This document shows positions 1 through 9,306 of a DNA stretch of 11,798 nt, piece by piece. Each line of letters begins with the position of its first letter. Positions within the stretch are counted from its first letter, which is position 1. Both the position numbers and the translations under genes were made by a program. Location: positions 1 to 11,798 of the forward strand of contig JAJYGY010000201.1 of assembly GCA_021790555.1 (NCBI GenBank). Reading direction: 5' to 3'. The DNA comes from a bacterium. GTDB lineage: Bacteria > Oederibacteriota > JAJYGY01. Under the pieces are notes generated by a model that worked only from the letters and a program-made list of their open reading frames with translations, had not been told where the DNA came from and did not search any database.

Positions 1-2
1 CC

Positions 3-3000
3 ATGACCCTGTCCGATATTTCCATCAAGAATCCGGTCTTCGCCTGGATGATCATGGCCTCCCTGATCATCTTCGGGGCCATCTCCTTCAACCGCATGGG
101 TGTCAGCCAGATGCCCGACGTGACCTTCCCCGTCGTAAACATCCAGGTCAGCGACCTGGGGGCCGCGCCCGAGGTGATGGAGTCGGAGATCGTGCAGGTG
201 ATCGAGAACGCGGTGATGACCGTGCAGGGCGTGAAGCACGTGACTTCCCAGTGCATCGAGGGCAGCGCCAACATCTCGGTGGAGTTCGACCTGAGCCGGA
301 ACATCGACGCGGCCCTCAATGACGTGCAGACCGCCGTGGCCCAGGCGCAGAAGCAGCTTCCCAAGAGCATGGACCCGCCCATCATCCGCAAGTACAACCC
401 CAACGCCAACCCCATCCTGTGGCTGGCCCTCACCAGCACCAACCCCAAAGTGACCATGCGCGACCTGATGATCTACGTCAACGACGTGCTGGTGGACCAG
501 ATTTCGAGCGTCAACGGCGTGGGCAACATCTTCGAAGGCGGCTACCTGGCCCCGCAAATGCGCGTCTGGGTGGACAACAACAAGCTCCGTCACTACCAGC
601 TCACCGCCGATGACGTGGTCAACGCCATCCAGAACGAGAACGTGGAGCTGCCCAGCGGCTTCCTGGACACCCCCACCAAGGACGCCCTGGTCCGCACCCT
701 GGGCCAGCCCACCAACGTGCGGCAGTTCCAGGACCTGATGATCAACACCCGGGGCGGCTCGCCCAACTACCATCCCATCCCGCTGAAGGACGTGGCCACC
801 GTGGAGGAAGGCACGGCCGACGTGTCGCGCCTGAGCTATTCCAACGGCCAGCCCGCCGTGGGCCTGGGGGTGGTGATGCAGATCGGCGGAAACGCCGTGG
901 AAGTGGCCGACGCGGTCAAGGCCAAGGTGGCCGAACTGAAGAAGCAGAACGCCCTTCCCGCGGGCATGGACCTGAGGGTGAATTTCGACAGCACCCAGTT
1001 CATCAAGAACTCGGTGAAGGACCTGGAGCGCAACCTGCTGCTTTCGGCCCTGGCCACGGCCCTGGTGTGCTGGGTTTTCCTGGGTTCCTGGACCTCCACC
1101 CTGAACATCCTGCTGGCCATCCCCACCTCCATCGTGGGAACCTTCGTCATCCTCTACTTCTCCGGCTTCACGCTCAATTCCTTCACCCTGCTGGGCCTGA
1201 GCCTGGCCATCGGCATCGTGGTGGACGACGCCATCATGGTGCTGGAGAACATCGTGCGGTACCAGGAGATGGGCAAAAACCGCGTGGTGGCGGCGGTGGT
1301 GGGCGCCAGGGAAATCACCTTCGCGGCGCTGGCCACTTCGCTCGCCATCGTGGCCATCTTCCTGCCCATGGCTTTCATGAACGGCATCATCGGCAAGTTC
1401 TTCTACCAGTTCGGCGTCACCCTGGTGGCCACGGTGCTGCTCTCCCTGCTCGAGGCCATCACCCTGACGCCCATGCGCTGCTCGCAGTTCGTGGTGGTGA
1501 AGGAGCGGCGCAGCTGGTTCGGACGCATGGTGGACGGCGCCTTCCGCGGCGCGGCCGCCACCTACCGCCGGGGCCTGGGATGGGCCCTGGAGCATCGCTG
1601 GACCGTGCTGGTCGGCGCCGTCCTGCTCTTCTTGGGCTCGCTGGGCTTCTTCTTCGGCCTGAACAAGGAGATGGTGCCTTCGCAGGACATGGGGGTGTTC
1701 CTGGTCACGCTCCAGACTCCGCCCGATTCCTCCATCGAATACACCAACAGCAAGTTCCTGGTCGCCGAGAAGTGGCTGAGCCAGCAGCCCTACATCAAAA
1801 ACTACTACTGCGCGGTGGGAGGGTTCCAGGGCAACCAGTTCAATACCGGGATCATGTTCGTCACCATGAAGGACGAGGGGCAGCGCGGCATCGACCCCGC
1901 CACGGGCAGGCAGTGGACCCAGGCCGACGCCATCGCCGCGGCGCGCAAGGATTTCAACAAGATTCCCGACACCAAGGCCTTCGTCCAGGACATCTCCACC
2001 GGCGGCTTCACCGCCTCGCGCGGTTTCCCGGTGGAGGTGGGGATCCAGGGGCCGGATTGGAACAAGCTGACGGCCCTGTCGGAGAAACTGAAGGCGGCGG
2101 CGGCCAAAAGCCCCTACCTGACCGACGTGAACACCGACTACATCGCCGGAATGCCCGAGGTGGACGTGGTGCCGGACCGGGCCAAGTGCGCCGAGCGCGG
2201 GGTGAGCGTGCAGTCCATCTCCAGCGTCATCAACTCGCTGGTGGGCGGGGTGCAGGTCAACCAGTATCCCCGCGGCCAGTACCAGGACTACGTGGAGGTG
2301 CGCCTGCTGCCCGGCCAGCGCCTGACGGCCGACCAGCTCAACCACATCTACGTCCGAAACAACCGGGGTGAGGTGCTCCCCATCTCCCAGGTGGCCACCC
2401 TGGAAAAGACCACCTCGCTGCAGCAGATCAACCGCCTGGACCGCCAGCGCACCATCACGCTCTACGCCAACGTGGCTCCGGGCAAGTCGCAGACCGACGC
2501 CCTGGCCGCGGTGCAGAAGCTCGCCAAACAGATCCTGCCAGCCGGCTACCGCATCGTCCTGGGAGAGGGATCGGAGACCTTCAAGGAATCCATGTTCTCC
2601 CTGCTCTTCGCCCTGGTGCTGGGCGTGGTGACGGCCTACATGGTGCTGGCCAGCCAGTTCAACAGCTTCGTGGACCCCTTCAGCGTGCTGATGGCCCTGC
2701 CCTTCAGCCTGTCCGGCGCGCTGCTGGGGCTGTGGCTCTTCCACCTTTCCATCAACATCTACAGCATGATCGGCGTGATCCTGCTGATGGGCATCGTGAA
2801 GAAGAATTCCATCATGCTGGTGGACTTCACCAACCAGCGGCGCAAGCTGCAGCACATGTCGGTGAAGGACGCCCTGCTGGACGCCGGGCCGGTGCGCTTC
2901 CGCCCCATTTTGATGACCTCGCTGGCCGTGATGGCCGCGGGCATCCCCGAGGCCGTGCTGCGCGGCCCGGGCTACGAGGTGCAGGAGCCCATGGCCGTGG

Positions 3001-3215
3001 TGCTGATCTTCGGCATGTTCTTTTCCATGCTGCTGACCCTCTTCGTGGTGCCCTGCTTCTACAGCGTGGCGGCGCCCCTGGAGAGCCGGCACGCCCACGA
3101 GGACCTGCTGGCCGAGGCCCTGGAGGAGATCGGGGAGGGCGAAAAGGGGGCCTCCAACGGGGCCAAGCCCGCGGCCAACGGAAGGCGGCGGGCGAAGGCC
3201 GGCTCGGCCGCCTAG
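3..3215 (+). CDS. RND-family efflux pump, HAE1/AcrB-like inner-membrane subunit
   Basis: This 1070-residue protein has the usual length of a hydrophobe/amphiphile RND transporter. It should sit in the inner membrane as a trimer and expel substrates by proton antiport. The N-terminus (ISIKNPVFAWM, then a hydrophobic helix at about 13-30) is typical of the family. Two halves are visible, each with one leading helix, a large periplasmic loop and five more helices; the second half begins near residue 535. The paired acidic residues of TM4 are D408-D409 in a VVDDAIMVLEN motif. The TM10 lysine is probably K934 in GIVKKNSIM, matching AcrB K940. The proton-relay residues are therefore intact. The last 35 or so residues form a charged, Ala/Gly-rich cytosolic tail of no clear function. 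The start codon lies 2 nt inside the window edge, so its ribosome site is not visible. No adaptor gene of its own follows, so one is expected upstream. The substrate is unknown; family assignment is very secure. Confidence 0.96.
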   Translation: MTLSDISIKNPVFAWMIMASLIIFGAISFNRMGVSQMPDVTFPVVNIQVSDLGAAPEVMESEIVQVIENAVMTVQGVKHVTSQCIEGSANISVEFDLSRNIDAALNDVQTAVAQAQKQLPKSMDPPIIRKYNPNANPILWLALTSTNPKVTMRDLMIYVNDVLVDQISSVNGVGNIFEGGYLAPQMRVWVDNNKLRHYQLTADDVVNAIQNENVELPSGFLDTPTKDALVRTLGQPTNVRQFQDLMINTRGGSPNYHPIPLKDVATVEEGTADVSRLSYSNGQPAVGLGVVMQIGGNAVEVADAVKAKVAELKKQNALPAGMDLRVNFDSTQFIKNSVKDLERNLLLSALATALVCWVFLGSWTSTLNILLAIPTSIVGTFVILYFSGFTLNSFTLLGLSLAIGIVVDDAIMVLENIVRYQEMGKNRVVAAVVGAREITFAALATSLAIVAIFLPMAFMNGIIGKFFYQFGVTLVATVLLSLLEAITLTPMRCSQFVVVKERRSWFGRMVDGAFRGAAATYRRGLGWALEHRWTVLVGAVLLFLGSLGFFFGLNKEMVPSQDMGVFLVTLQTPPDSSIEYTNSKFLVAEKWLSQQPYIKNYYCAVGGFQGNQFNTGIMFVTMKDEGQRGIDPATGRQWTQADAIAAARKDFNKIPDTKAFVQDISTGGFTASRGFPVEVGIQGPDWNKLTALSEKLKAAAAKSPYLTDVNTDYIAGMPEVDVVPDRAKCAERGVSVQSISSVINSLVGGVQVNQYPRGQYQDYVEVRLLPGQRLTADQLNHIYVRNNRGEVLPISQVATLEKTTSLQQINRLDRQRTITLYANVAPGKSQTDALAAVQKLAKQILPAGYRIVLGEGSETFKESMFSLLFALVLGVVTAYMVLASQFNSFVDPFSVLMALPFSLSGALLGLWLFHLSINIYSMIGVILLMGIVKKNSIMLVDFTNQRRKLQHMSVKDALLDAGPVRFRPILMTSLAVMAAGIPEAVLRGPGYEVQEPMAVVLIFGMFFSMLLTLFVVPCFYSVAAPLESRHAHEDLLAEALEEIGEGEKGASNGAKPAANGRRRAKAGSAA

Positions 3216-3221
3216 GCGCCC

Positions 3222-3258
3222 GTTACAATTTGATACCTTTGGTTACACCGGCGTAAAG
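3222..3258 (+). promoter_or_regulatory. Possible promoter/operator region ahead of the exporter operon
   Basis: The 105-nt gap between the RND pump and the outer-membrane factor has an AT-rich core unlike the surrounding coding DNA. It holds two GTTACA copies (3222-3227 and 3242-3247) exactly 20 nt apart, and an imperfect dyad TTAC-A-CCGG-C-GTAA at 3243-3256. TTGATA at 3230-3235 could serve as a -35 box, but the sequence 17 nt downstream (GTAAAG) is a poor -10. The composition and repeats are seen directly; the regulatory role is inferred. Confidence 0.35.
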
Positions 3259-3320
3259 CTTCGGGGGGCGCGCGGGGTGTATGCTGTCGCCTGAAGCTCC
3301 CCTCCACTTTCCGGGCATTC

Positions 3321-4655
3321 ATGCGAACGCACCTCAAAGCGGTCCTGGCACTGGCCCCCGCCTGCCTCCTGCTGGCCTCGGCCTGCACCGCGCGCGTCCT
3401 CACCTGGGGGGCCGCCGTGGGCGAGGCCCTGGCCAAGAACCCGGGCCTGGTGTCGGCCCGGGCCTCCTGGCAGGCCGCCGAGGCGGCCGTGGGGGTGGCC
3501 GAGGGGGGCTTCTGGCCCCAGCTCAGCCTCGACGGCAGCCTGGGACGCTCCGGCACCCGGGCGCTGGGGCCCTCGGGCAGCGAGCTGATCGGCACTCCCC
3601 TGGGGCTGGGCTACGGGCTGGGCTCGGAATCCGAGACCGGCAGCTACCAGCTGGGCCTGAGCGGTTCCTGGAACCTCTTCAACTGGGTCGCCACCATGGG
3701 CGCCCGACAGCAGGCCATCGACCAGGCCGAAGCCAAGCGGGCGGCCTACCTGCAGGCCAGCGAGGGCCTGCGCTACAGCCTGCGGCAGGCCTTCGACCAG
3801 GTCCTCTACGACCAGCAGGAGATCGCGCTTCTGAAGCAGATCGCCGGCCTGCTGCACCAGGAGACCGGATACCTGCAGCTGGAATACCAGTCCGGCCAGC
3901 AGCCGCGCTGGACCTACCTGCAGGCCCAGTCCAGCGAGGCCCAGAACCAGTGGCAGCTCCAGCAGGCCGGCCTGAACCTGGGCGCGGACGCGGCCAGCCT
4001 TTCGGCCCTGCTGGGAGGCGCCGGGGACGAGGGGGACAGCCTGGAGGCACGCGGGGACCTTTCCGCGCCCGGGCCCCCGGCGGACCTGGCCGGGGCCATG
4101 AAGCTTCTGGAACAAAGCCCGGATCTGGAGGCCCAGCGGGCCGCCGCGCGGGCCTCCCAGGCCGCCTTCCAGGCCAGCCTGGCCAGCCGCTACCCCAGCC
4201 TCAACGCCACGGCCGGATACCAGTATTCGGACGGCGGCGCCTGGCCGCCCAGCCAGAACCTGTGGACCGTGGGCCTGAGCGCCAGCTACGACCTCTTCGC
4301 CGGCGGGGGCCAGGAGGCTGCCATCCGCGAGGCCCGCCTGAACTGGGAGGCCGGGCAGGCCGCCCTGGAAGACACCCTGCATTCCCTGCAGGCCGCGCTG
4401 AGCCAGGCCTGGGCCGGCTACCGCAGCGCCACCCTGAGGCTTCCGGTGGAGGCCCTGGCGGTGAAGGTGGGCCGGGAGCGCTTCGAGACGGTCAACCGAC
4501 TTTTCGAGGCCGGCCAGGCCCAGTACCTGGATTTCGAGCAGGCCGAGAACAACCTTATCCAGTCCGAGGAGCAGCAGCTTTCCGCCTTGCTGAGCGCCGC
4601 CCAGTCCTTCGCCGGGTACGAGAAGGCGCTGGGGCTGGGGCTGGAGAATCCTTGA
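3321..4655 (+). CDS. TolC-like outer-membrane efflux factor
   Basis: This 444-residue protein has the size and two-repeat plan of the outer-membrane efflux protein (OEP) family. Repeat one spans about residues 28-215 and repeat two about 238-430. Each has Gln/Ala-rich amphipathic helices (for example QAAEAAVGVAEGGFWPQLSL and QAAFQASLASRYPSLNATAGY) followed by strand-like segments that would form the barrel. Trimers of this family make a channel through the outer membrane and periplasm. The N-terminus is a clear signal sequence (K6, then a hydrophobic stretch). LASAC at 18-22 fits a loose lipobox, so Cys22 could be lipidated as in OprM-type factors; cleavage by signal peptidase I is the alternative. 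No good Shine-Dalgarno precedes the ATG; the start was chosen because it yields the signal peptide. The adaptor gene follows after 29 nt. It may also serve the upstream RND pump. Confidence 0.93.
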   Translation: MRTHLKAVLALAPACLLLASACTARVLTWGAAVGEALAKNPGLVSARASWQAAEAAVGVAEGGFWPQLSLDGSLGRSGTRALGPSGSELIGTPLGLGYGLGSESETGSYQLGLSGSWNLFNWVATMGARQQAIDQAEAKRAAYLQASEGLRYSLRQAFDQVLYDQQEIALLKQIAGLLHQETGYLQLEYQSGQQPRWTYLQAQSSEAQNQWQLQQAGLNLGADAASLSALLGGAGDEGDSLEARGDLSAPGPPADLAGAMKLLEQSPDLEAQRAAARASQAAFQASLASRYPSLNATAGYQYSDGGAWPPSQNLWTVGLSASYDLFAGGGQEAAIREARLNWEAGQAALEDTLHSLQAALSQAWAGYRSATLRLPVEALAVKVGRERFETVNRLFEAGQAQYLDFEQAENNLIQSEEQQLSALLSAAQSFAGYEKALGLGLENP

Positions 4656-4684
4656 GGCGGGGCGGGGCCATTCGGAGGCGGGAG

Positions 4685-5643
4685 ATGAAACGAACGATCC
4701 TGGCGCTGGCCGCGGCCGCGCTGCTGCTGGCGGGATGCCGGGGCGGCACGAAGGAGGCCGCCCAGAAGGTGCGGGTGACCCGGGGAAACCTCCAGGTCAC
4801 CGTGCAGGACACCGGCAACGTGCAGCCGCTCAACGAGGTGCAGATCATCCCGCCGGTGGCCGGCCGGGTGGACCAGATCCTGGTGGACGAGGGCGCCCAC
4901 GTGAAGAAGGGCCAGGTGCTGGCCTGGATGAGTTCCTCGGACCGCGCGGCCCTGCTGGACATGGCCAGGGCCAAGGGCCCCCAGGAGCTGAAATACTGGG
5001 AGGACGTCTACAAGCCCACGCCCATCGTGGCGCCGGTGTCGGGCATGATCATCAACCGCAACGTGGTGGAAGGCCAGACCGTCTCGCAGAGCACGGACGT
5101 GTACGACATGTCCGACCGTCTGATCGTCGTGGCCGACGTGGACGAGACCGACCTGGGCAGGATCTCCGACGGCCAGAAGGCCCTGGTGACGGTGGACGCC
5201 TACCCGGAAATGCCCTTCGCCTGCCGGGTGATGATGATCACCCACGAGGCGGTGAAGGTGAACAACGTGGTCTGCTACTACGTGAAGCTGTCCCCGGAAA
5301 ACGCCCCGGCGGAGCTGAGGGCGGGCATGACGGCCAACGTCAATTTCATCGTCAAGGACGACCGGGGCGTGCTGCTGCTGCCGGCCTGGGCCGTGAAAGG
5401 CGCCGAGAACACCAGCTTGTCCCTGCTGGTGCAGAACGACCCCAAGAAGCCCGCCCAGAAGACGCGGGTGAGCCTGGGCGACGCCGACGGCAGCAACGTG
5501 GAGGTGCTTTCGGGCCTCAGCGAGGGCGACACCGTGCTGGTCAGCAGCCTCAGCCTGGGCTCGGTCAACGACTCCAGCATCTTCTCGCCCCACTTCAACC
5601 ACGGGGGCAAGGGGGGCAACCAGCGCGGAGGAGGGCCCCACTG

Positions 5644-5644
<1 letters not shown>
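4685..5644 (+). CDS. Short HlyD/MacA-like periplasmic adaptor lipoprotein
   Basis: This 319-residue membrane-fusion protein would link the inner-membrane pump to the outer-membrane factor. The signal peptide ends in a textbook lipobox, LLAGC, with Cys18 as the lipidation site. The first biotinyl-lipoyl half is near 45-82 (VAGRVDQILVDEGAHVKKGQ) and the second near 113-135 (PIVAPVSGMIINRNVVEGQ). Beta-barrel and membrane-proximal regions follow to about 295. Only about 30 residues (83-113) separate the lipoyl halves, where MacA and HlyD carry a long alpha-helical hairpin. The protein is accordingly shorter than E. coli MacA (371 residues). The C-terminus is a Gly/His-rich tail. The start is set by GGAGG at 4674-4678, 6 nt before the ATG, and by the signal peptide; an in-frame extension upstream overlaps the previous gene and is not credible. 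The stop overlaps the next ATG by 1 nt, which fits partnership with the MacB-like protein. Confidence 0.92.
5627..5635 (+). promoter_or_regulatory. Ribosome-binding site inside the adaptor's Gly codons
   Basis: GGAGGAGGG lies 8 nt before the ATG at 5644 and is also read as three Gly codons (GGA GGA GGG) in the adaptor's C-terminal tail. It supports the 5644 start and translational coupling with the adaptor stop codon, which overlaps that ATG. Confidence 0.75.
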
Positions 5645-7630
<1,986 letters not shown>

Positions 7631-7632
<2 letters not shown>

Positions 7633-7637
7633 GGAGG
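7631..7637 (+). promoter_or_regulatory. Strong ribosome-binding site overlapping the upstream stop; sets a TTG start
   Basis: AAGGAGG shares its first two bases with the TAA stop of the MacB-like gene and lies 5 nt before the TTG at 7643. No ATG is available upstream of the Walker A motif of the next gene, so this site decides the TTG start. Confidence 0.75.
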
Positions 7638-7642
7638 CGGGG

Positions 7643-8449
7643 TTGGGCAAGGACGGGGACATCATCGAGGCCAAGGGGCTGGCCAAGCGGTTCGGCGCCT
7701 TCAAGGCCGTGGACGGCATCGACTTCTCGGTGAAGGCCGGCGAGATCTTCGCCTTCCTGGGCCCCAACGGGGCCGGCAAGACCACCACCATCAAGATGCT
7801 CACCACCCTGCTGAAGCCCAGCGCCGGCAGCATCCGCCTCAACGGTTTCGACCCGGCCGTGGACACCCGCGGGGCGCGCAGGAGCCTGGGCATCGTGTTC
7901 CAGGACCCCAGCCTGGACGAGGAGATGACGGCCCTGGAAAACCTGGAACTGCACGGCGTGCTCTACGGGGTGGAGAAGGGCCTGCGCCGGGAGCGCTGCG
8001 CCGAGCTGCTGAAGGTCGTGGAGCTGTGGGAGCGCCGCGACGAGCTGGTGAAGCGCTTCTCCGGCGGCATGAAGCGGCGCCTGGAGATCGCCCGGGCCCT
8101 GCTGCACCACCCCCGAGTCCTTTTCCTGGACGAACCCACCCAGGGGCTCGACCCCCAGACCCGCAACCACATCTGGAGCTACATCTCGCGGCTGAGGCGG
8201 CAGGAGGGCATCACGGTGTTCCTGACCACCCACTACATGGAGGAGGCCGACCGGGTGGCCGAACGCCTGGCCGTCATCGACCACGGCCGGATCGTGGCCC
8301 AGGGAACCCCGGCCCAGCTGAAGTCCAAGACCCGCAAGAAGAGCCTGGAGGACGCCTTCATCCAGATCACCGGGCACGACATCCGCGAGGATGAACCCAG
8401 CGCCGTGGACCGCATGCGCCTGCACGGCCGGATGTGGAGGAGGCGCTGA
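7643..8449 (+). CDS. ABC-2 type exporter ATP-binding protein (DrrA/CcmA-like)
   Basis: This 268-residue soluble ATPase would power the permease encoded immediately downstream. All motifs are intact: Walker A GPNGAGKT (40-47, Lys46), Q-loop in VFQDPSLDEEMTALENL, signature FSGGMKRRLEIARAL (139-153), Walker B and D-loop LFLDEPTQGLD (160-170) and H-loop His197 in TTHYMEEAD. A C-terminal SLEDAFIQITG motif followed by an acidic/basic segment is typical of the drug-resistance ATPase (DrrA) family. Translation starts at TTG, supported by an AAGGAGG site and by the lack of another usable start. The gene follows the MacB-like gene after 10 nt and precedes its permease by 1 nt, so it is probably in the same operon. 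Family members export drugs, lipids or glycolipids; nothing here identifies the substrate. Confidence 0.94.
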   Translation: MGKDGDIIEAKGLAKRFGAFKAVDGIDFSVKAGEIFAFLGPNGAGKTTTIKMLTTLLKPSAGSIRLNGFDPAVDTRGARRSLGIVFQDPSLDEEMTALENLELHGVLYGVEKGLRRERCAELLKVVELWERRDELVKRFSGGMKRRLEIARALLHHPRVLFLDEPTQGLDPQTRNHIWSYISRLRRQEGITVFLTTHYMEEADRVAERLAVIDHGRIVAQGTPAQLKSKTRKKSLEDAFIQITGHDIREDEPSAVDRMRLHGRMWRRR

Positions 8450-8450
8450 C

Positions 8451-9200
8451 ATGATGGACACCATAGGCATCCTTTGGCTGCGGCAGATCAAGCGCTACCT
8501 GCGCTCGCGCTCGCGCATCGTCGGGTCCCTGGGGCAGCCGCTGCTTTTCCTGGTGGCCCTGGGCTTCGGGCTGGGCCCGGTGTACAGGCGCGCCGGGGAC
8601 GGCAGCTACCTGCAGTTCCTGGCGCCGGGCATCATCAGCATGGGCATCCTCTTCACGGCCATCTTCACCGGCATGGAGATCATCTGGGACCGCCAGTTCG
8701 GCTTCCTGAAGGAGACCCTGGTGGCCCCGGTGTCGCGCCTGGAGATCATGGTGGGCCGCACCCTGGGCGGCGCCACGGTGGCCACCCTGCAGGGGGTGCT
8801 GGTCTTCCTCATCTGCCTGGCCGTGGGCTTCCGCGTCTCCAGCTGGGCCCTGGTGCCCCTGGCCCTGGGGTTCATGTTCCTCATCGCCCTGCTCTTCACG
8901 GCCCTGGGCACGGCCCTGGCGTCGAGGCTGGAGGACATGCAGGGCTTCCAGCTCATCATGAACTTCCTGGTGATGCCGATCTTCTTCCTTTCCTCCGCGC
9001 TTTTCCCCCTGGCGGGCCTGCCCAAAGGCGTGCTGGCCTGCGCCGTGGCCGATCCCCTCACCTACGGGGTGGACGGCCTGAGGGGGGCGCTGCTGGGTTC
9101 CGCGCAGTTCTCCCTGGGGCTGGATTTCGCCGTGCTGGCGGGCCTGACCCTGCTGGCCCTGTGGCTGGGCGCGCGGATGTTTTCCAAGATCCAGATCTGA
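8451..9200 (+). CDS. ABC-2 type exporter permease (DrrB/NodJ-like)
   Basis: This 249-residue integral membrane protein is a typical ABC-2 permease. Six hydrophobic segments are visible at about 24-42, 56-78, 108-127, 133-156, 168-188 and 225-243. Family landmarks include EIIWDRQFGFLKETLVAPVS after TM2, the motif MPIFFLSSALFPL in TM5 and DPLTYGVDGLRGALLG before TM6. It would pair with the ATPase ending 1 nt upstream to form a homodimeric permease with two ATPase subunits. GGAGGAGG at 8436-8443 lies 7 nt before the ATG at 8451; a second ATG at 8454 is possible but less well spaced. It is the last gene of the run that begins at the outer-membrane factor. Confidence 0.94.
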   Translation: MMDTIGILWLRQIKRYLRSRSRIVGSLGQPLLFLVALGFGLGPVYRRAGDGSYLQFLAPGIISMGILFTAIFTGMEIIWDRQFGFLKETLVAPVSRLEIMVGRTLGGATVATLQGVLVFLICLAVGFRVSSWALVPLALGFMFLIALLFTALGTALASRLEDMQGFQLIMNFLVMPIFFLSSALFPLAGLPKGVLACAVADPLTYGVDGLRGALLGSAQFSLGLDFAVLAGLTLLALWLGARMFSKIQI

Positions 9201-9294
9201 AAGGTTCGGAAGGCGCCAGGCGGAACCCTCCGGAAATCCCGGTTTTTCGTCCAACCCGACCCCTTTGGCCGACGTCCTTCCACCCCCTTTTTAT

Positions 9295-9299
9295 GGAGG
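9295..9299 (+). promoter_or_regulatory. Ribosome-binding site that decides the hydrolase start
   Basis: GGAGG lies 7 nt before the ATG at 9307. It favours this start over an upstream in-frame TTG at 9265 that has no such site. Confidence 0.7.
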
Positions 9300-9306
9300 C
9301 ATTCCC

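Noticed and set aside
3243..4382. Open frame of 379 codons on the minus strand, opposite the outer-membrane factor
   Set aside because: It has low-complexity Gly/Leu/Gln/Ala composition and no motif, and is antisense to a clear OEP-family gene.
3281..4684. Upstream in-frame extension of the adaptor, starting at an ATG at 3281
   Set aside because: It would run in another frame through the whole outer-membrane factor gene; its translation is Pro/Arg/Gly-rich. The lipoprotein signal and GGAGG site place the true start at 4685.
5603..5635. G-rich run at the adaptor 3' end as a G-quadruplex or phase-variable tract
   Set aside because: The longest run is six G and only three clear G-runs of three or more are present. 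It is explained by Gly codons and a ribosome site.
9203..9247. Possible rho-independent terminator between the first permease and the hydrolase
   Set aside because: GGAACC (9222-9227) can pair with GGTTTT (9241-9246) and a T-run follows, but the stem is short with two G-T pairs and a 13-nt loop. CCGG/CCGG (9230-9233, 9239-9242) gives only 4 bp. It is too weak to call.
9265..9306. Upstream TTG start for the hydrolase
   Set aside because: It has no ribosome site, and the extra residues do not resemble the DLH N-terminus; ATG 9307 has a well-placed GGAGG.
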